From NCBI RefSeq assembly GCF_014200175.1, contig NZ_JACHBD010000001.1, positions 930,001-994,000 on the forward strand: a stretch of 64,000 nucleotides of DNA, read 5' to 3'. Positions within the stretch are counted from its first letter, which is position 1. The number at the start of each line of letters is the position of its first letter. Below the pieces are notes generated by a model, which saw nothing but the letters and a program-made list of their open reading frames with translations, searched no databases and had not been told where the DNA came from. Both the position numbers and the translations under genes were made by a program. Below, piece after piece: positions 8,698-18,925 of the stretch. This DNA is from Rhizobium lentis (lineage in GTDB: Bacteria; Pseudomonadota; Alphaproteobacteria; Rhizobiales; Rhizobiaceae).

Positions 8698-10437
8698 TCA
8701 GTGGCTGTCCTTGCCGACAGCATTGCCGCGACATCCCTTGAGGAAGTCGAGGTCGGCTCCGGTATCGGCACCTTCAACATGCTGCTGATGCAGGAAGGCA
8801 TAGCCCGAGGTCGGTAGATCGTGGTTCGGCTGCCATTCGGCAAGCCGCCGCGCCAGCTCCTCGTCGGAAATGTCGAGATGCAGACGACGGTTGGGCACGT
8901 CGAGCTCGATCATATCGCCGGTCTTGACGACCGCGAGCGGGCCGCCGACGGCCGCTTCCGGAGAGGTGTGCAGAACAACTGTGCCGTAGGCCGTTCCGGA
9001 CATGCGGGCATCGGAGATGCGCACCATGTCGAGGATGCCCTTCTTCAGCACCTTGGGCGGCAGTCCCATGTTGCCGACTTCGGCCATGCCGGGGTAGCCC
9101 TTCGGTCCGCAATTCTTCATGACCATGACGCAGGTCTCGTCGATGTCGAGGCTGTCGTCGTTGATCTTGGCCTTGTAATCGTCGATATCCTCGAACACGA
9201 CCGCCCTGCCCTTATGGACCAGGAGATGCGGCGAGGCGGCTGAAGGCTTCAATACGGCGCCCTTCGGCGCGAGATTGCCGCGCAGAACGACGATGCCGCC
9301 CGACGAGGTCAGCGCTTTTTCGGCCGGCAGAATGACGTCTTCGTTCCAGTTGACGACGCCCTTGACCTCGTCCCAGACGGTTTCGCCGGAAACCGTCAGT
9401 GCGTCCTTGTGCAGCAGGCCGGCCTCACCGAGGCGCTTCAGCACGACAGGCAGGCCGCCTGCATAGAAAAACTCCTCCATCAGGTATTTGCCCGACGGCA
9501 TCAGGTTGACGATGGTCGGCACGTCACGGCCGCAGCGGTCCCAGTCGTCGAGCGACAGATCGATGCCGACGCGGCCGGCGATGGCGAGCAGATGGATGAC
9601 GGCATTGGTCGATCCGCCGATCGCCGCGTTGGTGCGGATGGCATTCTCGAAAGCCTGTTTCGTCATGATATCGGACGGCTTCAGATCATCCTTGACCATC
9701 TGCACGATGCGCCGGCCGGTCAGCTGCGCCATGACCTTGCGGCGGGAATCGACGCCCGGGATCGCGGCGTTGCCGGAGAGTGCCATGCCGAGCGCCTCGG
9801 CCATGGATGCCATGGTGGAAGCGGTGCCCATGGTGTTGCAGGTGCCCGACGAGCGGCTCATCGAGGCTTCCGCCTCGAGGAACTCGGCCTGCGTCATCTC
9901 GCCGGCCTTCACCATTTCGGAGAACTTCCACAGATGCGTGCCGGAGCCGACGCGTTCACCGCGGAAATAGCCGTTCAGCATCGGCCCGCCGGTGACGACG
10001 ATCGACGGCAGATCGCAGGAGGCCGCACCCATCAGAAGCGACGGCGTAGTCTTGTCGCAGCCGACCAGCAGCACGCAGCCATCCATCGGCTGACCGCGGA
10101 TCGCTTCTTCCACTGCGAGTGCCGCGAGGTTGCGGTACATCATCGCAGTCGGACGGAAGGTGTTTTCCGAAGCCGAGAACACCGGCACCTCGAGCGGGAA
10201 GCCGCCGGCCTCCCATACGCCCGCCTTCACCTTCTCGGCGAGCTCTCTCAGATGACCGTTGCACGGGGTCATATCCGACCAGGTGTTGAGGATGCCGATC
10301 ACCGGCCGGCCGTCGAACAGGTCGTGCGGATAACCCTGGTTTTTAAGCCAGCCGCGATGATAGATCACGTCGCGGCTCGTGCCGCCGTACCATTCCTGCG
10401 ACCTCAGCCTGCGCGGCCATTCCGCTTTCTTTTTCAT
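8698..10437 (-). CDS. L-arabinonate dehydratase (IlvD/EDD family)
   Basis: A 579-residue iron-sulfur dehydratase expected to convert L-arabinonate to 2-dehydro-3-deoxy-L-arabinonate. Length and sequence features match the structurally characterised R. leguminosarum enzyme. Cluster ligands are visible as Cys59 (DMTPCNGHL), Cys127 (LVGCDKTTPS) and Cys200 (SSGTCNTMGTA). The catalytic Ser lies in the ISDARMSGTAYGTVVLH block (about 480). It is the last gene of the leftward chvE-ggu operon, 60 bases after the aldehyde dehydrogenase. The neighbouring genes for a keto-sugar FAH-fold enzyme and a semialdehyde dehydrogenase support the pentonate role over isoleucine/valine synthesis. Confidence 0.92.
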   Translation of the reverse strand: MKKKAEWPRRLRSQEWYGGTSRDVIYHRGWLKNQGYPHDLFDGRPVIGILNTWSDMTPCNGHLRELAEKVKAGVWEAGGFPLEVPVFSASENTFRPTAMMYRNLAALAVEEAIRGQPMDGCVLLVGCDKTTPSLLMGAASCDLPSIVVTGGPMLNGYFRGERVGSGTHLWKFSEMVKAGEMTQAEFLEAEASMSRSSGTCNTMGTASTMASMAEALGMALSGNAAIPGVDSRRKVMAQLTGRRIVQMVKDDLKPSDIMTKQAFENAIRTNAAIGGSTNAVIHLLAIAGRVGIDLSLDDWDRCGRDVPTIVNLMPSGKYLMEEFFYAGGLPVVLKRLGEAGLLHKDALTVSGETVWDEVKGVVNWNEDVILPAEKALTSSGGIVVLRGNLAPKGAVLKPSAASPHLLVHKGRAVVFEDIDDYKAKINDDSLDIDETCVMVMKNCGPKGYPGMAEVGNMGLPPKVLKKGILDMVRISDARMSGTAYGTVVLHTSPEAAVGGPLAVVKTGDMIELDVPNRRLHLDISDEELARRLAEWQPNHDLPTSGYAFLHQQHVEGADTGADLDFLKGCRGNAVGKDSH

Positions 10438-10497
10438 TTTCTCTGTCCTTCAGTGATTGCCGGGCCGCCTCGTACGGCCCGGGTCAGCGGATATGTC

Positions 10498-11931
10498 TCA
10501 AGCCAGCGTGTAGGCCGTCTTGACCACGGTAAAGAATTCGCTCGCATACTTGCCCTGCTCGCGCGGACCGTAGGACGAACCCTTGCGGCCGCCAAACGGC
10601 ACATGGAAGTCGACGCCTGCCGTCGGTAGGTTGACCATGACCATGCCGGCCTCGGAATTGCGCTTGAAGTGCGTCGCATGCTTCAGGCTGGTCGTGGCGA
10701 TGCCGGCCGAAAGCCCGAACGGTGTGTCGTTGGCGATGGCAAGCGCCTCGTCGTAATCCTTCGCACGGATTACCGAAACGACAGGTCCGAAGATCTCTTC
10801 GCGCGAAATCCGCATCTGATTGGTCGCTTCGGTAAACAGCGTCGGCTGCAGGTAGAAGCCGGGCGTCTCGCGGGAAATGACTTCGCCGCCGAAGGCGAGC
10901 TTGGCGCCTTCCTTTTTGCCGATCTCGATATAGTCGGTATCGGTCTTCAGCTGCCGCTCGTCGACAACGGGGCCGATATGAGTGCCGGCCTTCAAAGCAT
11001 TGTCGACGACCAGCGTCTTCAGCTTGTCGGTCAGCGCCGCGACGAACTTGTCGTGAATGCCTTCGGTGACGATCAGGCGCGAGGACGCGGTGCAGCGCTG
11101 GCCGGTCGAGAAGAAGCCGGAATTGGCGGCAGCTTCGACGGCGACGGAAAGGTCGGCGTCGTCGAGCACCACCATCGGATTCTTGCCGCCCATTTCGAGC
11201 TGGAACTTGCGGTTATGCTCGATCGAGGCGGCGGCGACGCGCCGCCCGGTACCTGTGGAGCCGGTGAAGGTGATGCCAGCAACGTCGGGGCTTTCGAGCA
11301 TGGCCTGACCGACGACCGAGCCCTTGCCCATGACGAGGTTCAACACGCCCTTCGGCAGGCCGGCGCGGTTGAGGATATCGACGATTGCCCAGGAGCAGGC
11401 CGGCACCAGTTCGGCCGGCTTGAAGACGATGGTGTTGCCGTAGCAGAGCGCCGGCGCGATCTTCCAGGCGGGGATGGCGATCGGGAAATTCCAGGGCGTG
11501 ATGATGCCGATGACGCCGAGGGCTTCGCGGGTGATCTCGACGCCGATGTTCGGGCGAACCGATGGGATGACCTCGCCGGCGAGCCGCAGCGCTTCACCTG
11601 CGAAGAATTCGAAGATCTGCGAAGCACGAATAACCTCGCCGGTCGCTTCCGGCAGGGTCTTGCCCTCTTCACGGGCGAGCAGCGCGCCGAGCTCGCCCTT
11701 GCGCGCCATGATCTCGTCGCCCGTCTTCTTCAGGATGACATGGCGTTCCCAGATGCCCGAGCGCGACCAGGCCGGAAAGGCGGCCTTGGCAGCGGCGATG
11801 GCGTTCTTGGTGTCTTCGGCGCTGCCGTCGGCATAGAGACCGACGACTTCGTTGGTGTCCGACGGGTTGATGTTCTTCGTCGCGTTCGTGCCGACCCATT
11901 CGCCGGCGATCAGGTTTTGATAAATGGTCAT
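10498..11931 (-). CDS. Alpha-ketoglutaric semialdehyde dehydrogenase (ALDH family)
   Basis: A 477-residue NAD(P)-dependent aldehyde dehydrogenase. Family motifs are complete: the Rossmann-fold segment FTGSTGTGRRVA (about 227), general base Glu in LEMGGKNP (about 253) and nucleophile Cys in GQRCTASSR (about 287). In this operon the likely reaction is oxidation of alpha-ketoglutarate semialdehyde to alpha-ketoglutarate, the last step of non-phosphorylative L-arabinose breakdown. Specificity is inferred from its position between gguC and the dehydratase; succinate-semialdehyde-like substrates remain possible. Confidence 0.88.
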   Translation of the reverse strand: MTIYQNLIAGEWVGTNATKNINPSDTNEVVGLYADGSAEDTKNAIAAAKAAFPAWSRSGIWERHVILKKTGDEIMARKGELGALLAREEGKTLPEATGEVIRASQIFEFFAGEALRLAGEVIPSVRPNIGVEITREALGVIGIITPWNFPIAIPAWKIAPALCYGNTIVFKPAELVPACSWAIVDILNRAGLPKGVLNLVMGKGSVVGQAMLESPDVAGITFTGSTGTGRRVAAASIEHNRKFQLEMGGKNPMVVLDDADLSVAVEAAANSGFFSTGQRCTASSRLIVTEGIHDKFVAALTDKLKTLVVDNALKAGTHIGPVVDERQLKTDTDYIEIGKKEGAKLAFGGEVISRETPGFYLQPTLFTEATNQMRISREEIFGPVVSVIRAKDYDEALAIANDTPFGLSAGIATTSLKHATHFKRNSEAGMVMVNLPTAGVDFHVPFGGRKGSSYGPREQGKYASEFFTVVKTAYTLA

Positions 11932-11999
11932 GGGCTCAACAAGCCTCCTTTACCGTTTACAAACACGGCCCGGCTGCGGACGCAGCCCGGCCTCGAAAA

Positions 12000-12995
12000 T
12001 CAGAGCTGCTTGACGGAAATCTCTTCTTCGGCCGCTACCTTCAGGGGATTCCTGAGCGGCAGGCCGAATTCGGCGACTTCGATCTCGAAGAGGTCGCCCT
12101 CTTCCGTCTTGATGCCGTCGGCAAAGGAAAGTGTCGCCGTGCCGAACATATGGACATGAACGTCTCCCGGAACCCGGAAGAGGCCATATTTGAAATGGTG
12201 ATATTCCAGATTGGCGAACGTGTGCGACATATTCGCCTCGCCCGAAAGGAAGGGTTTTTCGAAGATCACCTTGTCGCCGCGCTTGATGCGCGACGTGCCG
12301 CGAATATCTTCCGGTGCTGCGCCGATGCGGATCTCAGGGCCGAAGCTTGCCGGGCGCAGCTTCGAATGGGCAAGGAAGAGATAGTTCATCCGCTCGGTGA
12401 CGTGGTCGGAAAACTCGTTCGACAGCGCAAAGCCAATGCGGAACGGCGTTCCGTCCTTGGCGATGACGTAGATGCCGGCCATTTCCGGCTCTTCGCCGCC
12501 GTCGAGCGCGAAGGAGGGCGAGACAAGCGGCGCGCCGGGGGCCGCCGCGCCATGGCCGTTGCCCTTATAGAACCATTCGGGCTGCACGCCCTTTTCGCCG
12601 GCTTTCGGCTTGCCGTTCTCGAGGCCCATCTTGAACATCTTCATCGAGTCGGTCAGCGTTTCCTCGGCCGCCTCGGTGGTCTTCTTGTGCATGCTATCGC
12701 GGGTGGCGGCCGAGCCGAGATGGGTGAGGCCGGTTCCGGTCAGATGCAGGTGAGCGGCGTCGGGATGGGTAATCGGCGGCAGGAAGCGCCCTTCCGCATA
12801 GGCCTTCTCAAGATCGACGGCCTCGCCGTAGCCATGGGCCTCAATAACTGCCGCCAGCGACTTGCCGCCGTCGGCAGCTTCCATCGCCAGCGCATAGACG
12901 CTGCCGGCGTTGTTGACCGACCTTGCCGCGCCGCCCTGCTCGCGCACGGCGACGACAATCTCTCCGTTGGCACCCTTGATCTGGGAAATAAGCAC
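12000..12995 (-). CDS. gguC: GguC / AraD1-type FAH-fold protein
   Basis: A 331-residue protein of the GguC family, related to fumarylacetoacetate hydrolases. It was first named in the Agrobacterium gguABC locus and has been proposed (AraD1) as an L-2-keto-3-deoxyarabonate dehydratase. Visible family blocks include GLTHLGSAATRDSMHKK (about 90-106), PEWFYKGNG and FALSNEFSDHVTE (about 190). Its place between the sugar permease gene and the semialdehyde dehydrogenase supplies exactly the missing step between dehydratase and dehydrogenase, supporting the AraD1 role. Biochemical activity is inferred, not seen. A small GC-rich hairpin (13042-13062) lies upstream in the 118-base gap. Confidence 0.85.
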   Translation of the reverse strand: MLISQIKGANGEIVVAVREQGGAARSVNNAGSVYALAMEAADGGKSLAAVIEAHGYGEAVDLEKAYAEGRFLPPITHPDAAHLHLTGTGLTHLGSAATRDSMHKKTTEAAEETLTDSMKMFKMGLENGKPKAGEKGVQPEWFYKGNGHGAAAPGAPLVSPSFALDGGEEPEMAGIYVIAKDGTPFRIGFALSNEFSDHVTERMNYLFLAHSKLRPASFGPEIRIGAAPEDIRGTSRIKRGDKVIFEKPFLSGEANMSHTFANLEYHHFKYGLFRVPGDVHVHMFGTATLSFADGIKTEEGDLFEIEVAEFGLPLRNPLKVAAEEEISVKQL

Positions 12996-13113
12996 GACTT
13001 CGATCCTTCTCGTTCCGGCGAAGACAGAAAAAGCTCCGCCTGTCCGGCTCCATCAGGAGCCGGAATCCATCTTTCATATGACTGCGAATGCCTGGACCGG
13101 CGCCTGTAGGCGC

Positions 13114-14325
13114 TTAGCCCTTGTTCTTGTTGTAAACGTCGAAGAACACGGCGGCGAGAAGCACCGCGCCCTTGACCATCTGCTGTGAGTCGGTGCCGAG
13201 TCCGTGGATCGACATGCCGTTGTTCATGATACCCATGATCAAGGCGCCGATCACCGCACCCGTCACCTTGCCGACGCCGCCCTGGGCCGACGCGCCGCCG
13301 ATGAAGCACGCGGCGATGACGTCGAGCTCGAGACCGAAGCCGCCCTTGGCCGTCGCCGAGTTGAGGCGCAGCGCCACGATCAGGCCGGCGAGACCGGCAA
13401 GCAGGCCCATATTTGCAAAGGTCAGGAAGGTTAGCCGCTCTGTATTGATACCGGAAAGCTTGGTGGCCTTCTCGTTGCCGCCCATGGCATAGATGCGGCG
13501 GCCGATCGTCGTGCGGCGGGTAATGAAGGCATAGGCCGCGACGAGAACGAGCATGACGACAAGCACGTTCGGGAAGCCGCGATAGACCGACAGCTGAATG
13601 CCGAGTGCGAGAACGGCGGCCGCAACAATCAGGTTCTGGATGAGGAAGAAGCCCATCGGCTCGACGTCATTGCCATGCTTCTCGTTCGACAGGCGCTTGC
13701 GCCATGCCAGATAGAAGAGGGTGACGGCGCCGACGACGGTCAGGACGATCGAGGTCGAGTTGATGCCGCCCATATCGATGAGGTTGGGCAGGAAGCCGAT
13801 GCTGATGAGCTGGAACTCCGGCGGGAACGGACCGATGCTGGTGCCGGTGCCCGATGCCGTCATCACGAACAGCGTCAGGCCGCGGAAAACCAGCATGCCG
13901 GCCAGCGTGACAATGAAGGACGGAATCTTGTGATAGGCGACGAAATAGCCCTGCAGGCCGCCGACCAGCGCGCCGAGCGCCAGGCAGACGACACCCGCCA
14001 GCACGTAATTCATGTGCCATTGCACTGTCATCACGCCGGCGATGGCGCCGATGAAGCCGACGACGGAGCCGACCGAAAGATCGATATGGCCGGCGACGAT
14101 GACGAGCAGCATGCCGAGCGCCATGATGACAATGAACGAGTTCTGCAGGATGATGTTCGTCAGGTTGAGCGGCCGGAAGAGAACGCCGCCGGTCGAAATC
14201 TGGAAGAACACCATGATCGCGATCAACGCGATAAACATGCCGTATTCACGGATGTTGCCGCGAACGTAGTCTCCGATGGAGACGACACGCCCCTGCTCAG
14301 CGATGGGTTGATTGATCGGCGTCAT
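13114..14325 (-). CDS. gguB: Multiple-monosaccharide ABC transporter permease GguB
   Basis: A 403-residue inner-membrane permease of the BPD_transp_2 (RbsC/XylH-like) family with about ten hydrophobic segments. Conserved family pieces include [21 protein letters not shown] (about 90), [35 protein letters not shown] and the C-terminal [24 protein letters not shown]. It should form the channel for sugars delivered by ChvE and energised by GguA. Its start overlaps the gguA stop by four bases (ATGA), so the two are translationally coupled. Confidence 0.92.
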   Translation of the reverse strand: MTPINQPIAEQGRVVSIGDYVRGNIREYGMFIALIAIMVFFQISTGGVLFRPLNLTNIILQNSFIVIMALGMLLVIVAGHIDLSVGSVVGFIGAIAGVMTVQWHMNYVLAGVVCLALGALVGGLQGYFVAYHKIPSFIVTLAGMLVFRGLTLFVMTASGTGTSIGPFPPEFQLISIGFLPNLIDMGGINSTSIVLTVVGAVTLFYLAWRKRLSNEKHGNDVEPMGFFLIQNLIVAAAVLALGIQLSVYRGFPNVLVVMLVLVAAYAFITRRTTIGRRIYAMGGNEKATKLSGINTERLTFLTFANMGLLAGLAGLIVALRLNSATAKGGFGLELDVIAACFIGGASAQGGVGKVTGAVIGALIMGIMNNGMSIHGLGTDSQQMVKGAVLLAAVFFDVYNKNKG

Positions 14326-15866
14326 TGTTTCTTCTCTCCTGAGCGCATGATGGCGCGCATGATGGTTTCCTGGCTCGCTTCTCCCTTCGGCAGTTCCGCA
14401 ACGATACGCCCTTCATTCATGACGTAGATGCGGTCGCAGGTGCCGAGCAGTTCCGGCATTTCCGACGAGATCATCAGAACGGCTTTGCCGTCAGCCGCGA
14501 GCTGGTTGATGATAGTATAGATTTCGTATTTTGCGCCAACGTCGATGCCGCGCGTCGGCTCGTCGAGGATCAAAACATCGGGATTGGAGAACAGCCACTT
14601 CGACAGCACCACCTTCTGCTGGTTGCCGCCGGACAGATTGACCGCCTCCTGGAAAATGCTGGAGGAGCGGATGCGCAATTTCGACCGATAGTCAGTCGCC
14701 ACCCGGGATTCCTTGACGCTGTCGATGACGGATGCATTCGACACCGCCTTCAGATTGACGAGCGTCGTATTGTGCAGGATCGTATCGTTGAGCACGAGAC
14801 CGAGCTGCTTGCGGTCTTCTGTGACATAGGCAAGACCTGCGTCGATCGCCTTGCGCACGGTGCTGACATCGACATGCTTGCCATGCATCAGCACTTCGCC
14901 CGACACCTTGTGGCCATAGGACTTGCCGAACAGGCTCATGGCGAATTCGGTGCGCCCTGCCCCCATCAGACCGGCGATGCCGACCACTTCGCCCTTGCGG
15001 ACGGTGACGTTGACATTGTGCAGGACCTGACGGTCGCGGTGCTGCTGGTGATAGGCGTTCCAGTTCTTCACTTCGAGAATGGTTTCGCCGATCGGCACCG
15101 AACGCGGGGGATAACGGTCCTCGAGATCGCGGCCGACCATGTTGCGGATGATGATGTCTTCGCTGATCTCATCGGCATGACAGTCGAGCGTCTTGACCGT
15201 CATGCCGTCCCGCAGCACGGTGATCTGGTCGGCAACCTTGCGGATCTCGTTCAGCTTGTGTGAGATGATGATCGAGGTGATCCCCTGATTGCGGAATTCC
15301 ATCAAGAGGTTGAGCAGCGCGTCGGAATCGCTTTCGTTGAGCGAAGCGGTGGGCTCGTCGAGGATGAGCAGCTTGACGCTCTTCGACAGCGCCTTGGCGA
15401 TCTCGACGAGCTGCTGTTTGCCGACGCCGATGTCGGTCACCAGCGTATTCGGAGATTCCGACAGGCCGACTTTCTTGAGCAGCTGCTTGGTGCGGTTGAA
15501 CGTCTCGTCCCAGCTGATGACGCCGCTCTTGGCATTTTCGTTGCCGAGGAAGATGTTCTCGCCGATCGACAGCAACGGCACGAGCGCCAGTTCCTGGTGG
15601 ATGATGACGATGCCGATTTCTTCGGAATCCTTCAGGACCTTGAAGTTGCGCGTCTCGCCTTCATAGACGATGTCGCCGTCATAACTTCCGGTGGGATAGA
15701 CCCCCGATAGGACCTTCATCAGGGTCGATTTGCCGGCCCCGTTTTCGCCGACCAATGCGTGAATTTCACCCTTGCGAACCTTGAGGTTCACGTTCTCCAG
15801 CGCCTTGACGCCCGGGAACGTCTTGGTGATGCTCCGCATTTCGAGGATGGTGTTGTCCATAGTCAA
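14322..15866 (-). CDS. gguA: Multiple-monosaccharide ABC transporter ATPase GguA
   Basis: A 514-residue protein with two fused ATP-binding cassettes, the usual form for RbsA/XylG/GguA ATPases. The first cassette has [12 protein letters not shown] (about 40) and [15 protein letters not shown] with [10 protein letters not shown]. The second has the degenerate [16 protein letters not shown] and [15 protein letters not shown] with [12 protein letters not shown]. It powers uptake of ChvE-bound sugars together with GguB. The gene starts 92 bases after chvE, across a stem-loop that may lower downstream expression relative to the abundant binding protein. Confidence 0.93.
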   Translation of the reverse strand: MTMDNTILEMRSITKTFPGVKALENVNLKVRKGEIHALVGENGAGKSTLMKVLSGVYPTGSYDGDIVYEGETRNFKVLKDSEEIGIVIIHQELALVPLLSIGENIFLGNENAKSGVISWDETFNRTKQLLKKVGLSESPNTLVTDIGVGKQQLVEIAKALSKSVKLLILDEPTASLNESDSDALLNLLMEFRNQGITSIIISHKLNEIRKVADQITVLRDGMTVKTLDCHADEISEDIIIRNMVGRDLEDRYPPRSVPIGETILEVKNWNAYHQQHRDRQVLHNVNVTVRKGEVVGIAGLMGAGRTEFAMSLFGKSYGHKVSGEVLMHGKHVDVSTVRKAIDAGLAYVTEDRKQLGLVLNDTILHNTTLVNLKAVSNASVIDSVKESRVATDYRSKLRIRSSSIFQEAVNLSGGNQQKVVLSKWLFSNPDVLILDEPTRGIDVGAKYEIYTIINQLAADGKAVLMISSEMPELLGTCDRIYVMNEGRIVAELPKGEASQETIMRAIMRSGEKKQ

Positions 15867-15904
15867 AAGTTCCAGCGCCTTCGGCCAAGCGGCCTGGCGA
15901 TCAT

Positions 15905-15948
15905 AAAATCGAAGACCGGAACCCGCAAGCGCGGGCTCCGGCCTCCTG
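15905..15948 (-). promoter_or_regulatory. Intercistronic stem-loop between chvE and gguA
   Basis: On the minus strand GGAGCCCGC-GCTT-GCGGGTTCC forms a tight GC hairpin without a strong U-tract. Such stems behind a binding-protein gene commonly stabilise its mRNA and attenuate the transporter genes; that effect is inferred. Confidence 0.55.
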
Positions 15949-15957
15949 CTTGATGTC

Positions 15958-17022
15958 TTACTTCAGCTTGTCTTCGGTGTAGTAACCGCTGTCGACGAGG
16001 ATCTGCTTGTAGTTGGTCTTGTCGACGGCAACCGGCTTCAGCAGATAGGACGGAACGACCTTGACGCCGTTGTCGTAGGTCTTGGTGTCGTTGACCTCAG
16101 GCTCCTTGCCGGACATGACGGCATCGACCATGGCAACCGTGACCTTGGCGAGTTCGCGGGTGTCCTTGAAGATCGTCGAGTGCTGTTCGCCAGCGATGAT
16201 CGACTTGACCGACGGTATTTCAGCGTCCTGACCGGTGACGATCGGGAGCGGCTGAGCAGCCGTACCGTAACCTACGCCCTTCAGCGAGGAGATGATGCCG
16301 ATCGAGAGGCCGTCATAGGGAGACAGGACGGCGTCGACCTTGGCGTCGGTGTAGTTGGCCGAGAGCAGGTTGTCCATGCGGGCCTGGGCCGTTGCCGGAT
16401 CCCAACGCAGGGTGCCGACCTTGTCCATGCCGGTCTGGCCGGACTTCACGACGAGCTTGCCCGAGTCGATGTAGGGCTGCAGAACCGACATGGCGCCATC
16501 ATAGAAGAAGAAGGCGTTGTTGTCGTCCGGCGAACCGCCGAAGAGTTCGATGTTGAACGGGCCCTTGCCATCCTTGAGGCCGAGGCCGTCAACGATGGAG
16601 TTAGCCTGCAGAACGCCGACCTGGAAGTTGTCGAAGGTGGCGTAGTAGTCGACGTTGGCCGAGTCGCGGATCAGGCGGTCATAAGCGATGACCTTGATGC
16701 CGGCATCGTGTGCCTTCTGGAGAACGTCGGAAAGCGTCGTGCCGTCGATCGAAGCGATGACGAGGACCTTGACGCCCTTGGTCACCATGTTTTCGATCTG
16801 CGACAGCTGGTTCGGAATGTCGTCGTCGCCATACTGCAGGTCCGTGCCGTAACCGGCAGCTTGCAGCTGCTTGACGATGTTGTTGCCGTCGTCGATCCAG
16901 CGGGCCGAAGCCTTGGTCGGCATTGCAATGCCGACGGTACCCTTGTCGGCGGCCATCGCCGGTGCAACGAACGAAGCGACGCCGAAGGCAGCCGCAGCCA
17001 TCAATGAGATAATGGATTTCAT
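15958..17022 (-). CDS. chvE: Periplasmic multiple-sugar-binding protein ChvE
   Basis: A 354-residue periplasmic binding protein. Residues 1-24 are a classical signal peptide ending in VAPAMA-A. The mature part follows the ChvE pattern: [37 protein letters not shown], then [19 protein letters not shown] and [20 protein letters not shown]. ChvE binds galactose, arabinose, glucose, xylose and related sugars, for uptake through GguAB; in Agrobacterium it also presents sugars to the VirA sensor. It is the first gene of the leftward operon, with the LysR-type gbpR divergent 271 bases away. Confidence 0.93.
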   Translation of the reverse strand: MKSIISLMAAAAFGVASFVAPAMAADKGTVGIAMPTKASARWIDDGNNIVKQLQAAGYGTDLQYGDDDIPNQLSQIENMVTKGVKVLVIASIDGTTLSDVLQKAHDAGIKVIAYDRLIRDSANVDYYATFDNFQVGVLQANSIVDGLGLKDGKGPFNIELFGGSPDDNNAFFFYDGAMSVLQPYIDSGKLVVKSGQTGMDKVGTLRWDPATAQARMDNLLSANYTDAKVDAVLSPYDGLSIGIISSLKGVGYGTAAQPLPIVTGQDAEIPSVKSIIAGEQHSTIFKDTRELAKVTVAMVDAVMSGKEPEVNDTKTYDNGVKVVPSYLLKPVAVDKTNYKQILVDSGYYTEDKLK

Positions 17023-17293
17023 TTCTCTCTCCCTTGTTAATAGAGCAGCGGACGAAAAATCGCCCGCCCCGAAACTGTGGCAGGTTCCGTATTGGATAGT
17101 TACTTCAGATGGTGAGAAACGAAGTAGGTCTCCTCCACGATCTCACACGTGTTGAGTGCCAACCAGCACACGGCGGCAAACTGGTATGGATTCCTATAAC
17201 TGTCAAATAGAATAAGTGGTAAAGTGCATAACAATTTTGGTATATCGTTAAAAAGTATTACTTTTGATGGAGCGCAGCGGGGAGGCTGCAACC
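17023..17293. promoter_or_regulatory. Divergent chvE / gbpR control region
   Basis: This 271-base AT-rich gap separates the two divergent starts. GbpR in Agrobacterium activates chvE with sugars, so its operator is expected here; several T-N11-A style matches exist (around 17190-17260) but none could be singled out by eye. A GGGGAGG ribosome site at 17279-17285 belongs to gbpR. Confidence 0.6.
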
Positions 17294-18298
17294 ATGACGA
17301 TCGTTTCAGAGCCCATTTCTATGGATCACGTCGATATCCACAGCGACAATTTCGGTGATGACAACCTTTTACGGGCAGGACTTAAGCTGAATCACCTGCG
17401 CATGATCGTCGCAATCGAAGATAGCGGACAGATTTCCGCAGCCGCGGAAGTCCTCAACATTTCGCAGCCCGCCGCATCGCGCATGCTGTCCGAAATGGAG
17501 GCAATCACCAAGACGCAGCTCTATGAGCGGGTGGCCCGCGGCGTGGTGCTGACGACCTTCGGCGCGGCCCTTGCCAGGCGGGCAAGAAAGATCCTTCTGG
17601 AGCTGCGCGAGGCGAGCCGCGAGATCGGCGAATTGAAGAGCGGCAAGGGCGGTTCTGTCTTCATCGGCGCGGTGACGGCGCCGGCTATGAGCCTCGTGGT
17701 CCCTGCGATCAACAGGGTGCGCAAGGCTTACCCCGGCATCGAGATCAACATCCAGGTGGAAACCAGCAACGTGCTCGCCCGCGAGCTGCTTGCCGCCCGC
17801 CACGACTTCATCATCGGCCGCATCCCCGACGACCTCAACCCGCGCCTGTTCGAGGTGACGGAGATCGGCATCGAGCGGGCCTGCCTGATCGTGCGCAAGA
17901 GCCATCCGCTGTTAAAGCAGAAGGTGAGCAGCCTCGCCGACGTCAGGGGTTACGACTGGGTGTTTCAGCCGCCGGGCACGCTCCTGCGCCGCACGATCGA
18001 GGACATCTTCCTGTCGCAAGGCGTGGCGCTGCCAGAAAATATCGTCAACACCTCCTCGCTGTTGCTGACCTGCGCCATCGTCTGCGAGACCGACGCGATC
18101 GCCCCCGTCGCTGTTGATGTTGCCCACTTCCTCGCGAGCCAGGGCGCCAAGGCCTCGGACGTGCGCGTGCTGCCGATCGATTTCGACATCAACGTCAAAC
18201 CTTACAGCCTGATCGCGGCAAGCGAGCGGGCGCTGCCGCCGAGCGCAAGGCTGCTTTACGACATCATCCTCGAGGAAAGCCGGAAGCAGGCGGGATAA
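17294..18298 (+). CDS. gbpR: LysR-family regulator, GbpR type
   Basis: A 334-residue LysR-type transcription factor. The helix-turn-helix spans about residues 27-85 (LNHLRMIVAIEDSGQISAAAE, LNISQPAASRMLSEME) and is followed by a two-lobed inducer-binding domain. The start at 17294 is supported by GGGGAGG 8 bases upstream; an ATG at 17264 has no such site. The unusually long N-terminal extension before the helix-turn-helix and the divergent orientation to chvE match GbpR, the galactose-binding-protein regulator of Agrobacterium. It probably activates the whole chvE-ggu-arabinonate operon in response to arabinose or galactose. Confidence 0.88.
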   Translation: MTIVSEPISMDHVDIHSDNFGDDNLLRAGLKLNHLRMIVAIEDSGQISAAAEVLNISQPAASRMLSEMEAITKTQLYERVARGVVLTTFGAALARRARKILLELREASREIGELKSGKGGSVFIGAVTAPAMSLVVPAINRVRKAYPGIEINIQVETSNVLARELLAARHDFIIGRIPDDLNPRLFEVTEIGIERACLIVRKSHPLLKQKVSSLADVRGYDWVFQPPGTLLRRTIEDIFLSQGVALPENIVNTSSLLLTCAIVCETDAIAPVAVDVAHFLASQGAKASDVRVLPIDFDINVKPYSLIAASERALPPSARLLYDIILEESRKQAG

Positions 18299-18448
18299 GG
18301 CCGCAAGCCCTGCGCCATCTTCTGCACCTTTAATGCGCGCCGGAGCAATTCCGGGAAAAAATGCTCAGCCAGTTTTTGCGTCCGGAAATTGCGTGAAAAA
18401 ATGGAGCACGTCCGTCGCTCGAAGACGGAATGCTCTTGAGGAAGCGGG

Positions 18449-18919
18449 ATGCTGTTCGGACAGTCGATATTTCAATCAGTCCTCGAACGGCTGAAGGCAG
18501 AAGACGAGACGGCCGAAGATGAGGCCGGATCGCCAGCTCATAGCGTCTCCGGCCTCGGCACCGGGCTTGCCTTCGATGTGATGCAGGGTGTCTCCGTCGC
18601 TTCGCAGCGGGTCGGTGAGGCCTATTTCGACAATCTCGATCTCGCTGCGGCCGCCGGGCTCACGGAGAAACCGGAGCCTGGGCCGAACCCCGAGCCTGTC
18701 ATGCCCGAGCATCTGACCCGCACGGCGCCGCAGGAAGTTGCCGCCGAACTGGGGATCTCGGCCGCCGATACGCCGCTGACGCTGAGTGAAAAGCGCCGCG
18801 CCTTCGCGCGGGCCAATCACCCCGACGGCGTCGCCCTGCCCTTTCGCGACAATGCGACGAAGCGGATGATGCTGGCCAATCTCTTGATCGACGAGGCGCT
18901 GCGGCGAATCGGCCGCTGA
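18449..18919 (+). CDS. Protein with a J-domain-like C-terminal HPD motif
   Basis: A 156-residue soluble protein of unknown function. The C-terminal 55 residues contain LTLSEKRRAFARANHPDGVALPFRDNATKRMMLANLLIDEALRRI (shown here in parts: helix LSEKRRAFAR, motif HPDG, helix MMLANLLIDEAL). This resembles helices II and III of a J domain around the HPD tripeptide that stimulates Hsp70. Residues 65-105 are rich in Pro and Glu. No glycine/phenylalanine linker or zinc domain is present. It could be a specialised DnaK co-chaperone, but the fold is inferred from a short stretch. Confidence 0.7.
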   Translation: MLFGQSIFQSVLERLKAEDETAEDEAGSPAHSVSGLGTGLAFDVMQGVSVASQRVGEAYFDNLDLAAAAGLTEKPEPGPNPEPVMPEHLTRTAPQEVAAELGISAADTPLTLSEKRRAFARANHPDGVALPFRDNATKRMMLANLLIDEALRRIGR

Positions 18920-18925
18920 CACATC

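Noticed and set aside
10498..12159. 496-codon plus-strand frame opposite the aldehyde dehydrogenase
   Set aside because: Antisense of a gene with intact ALDH catalytic motifs.
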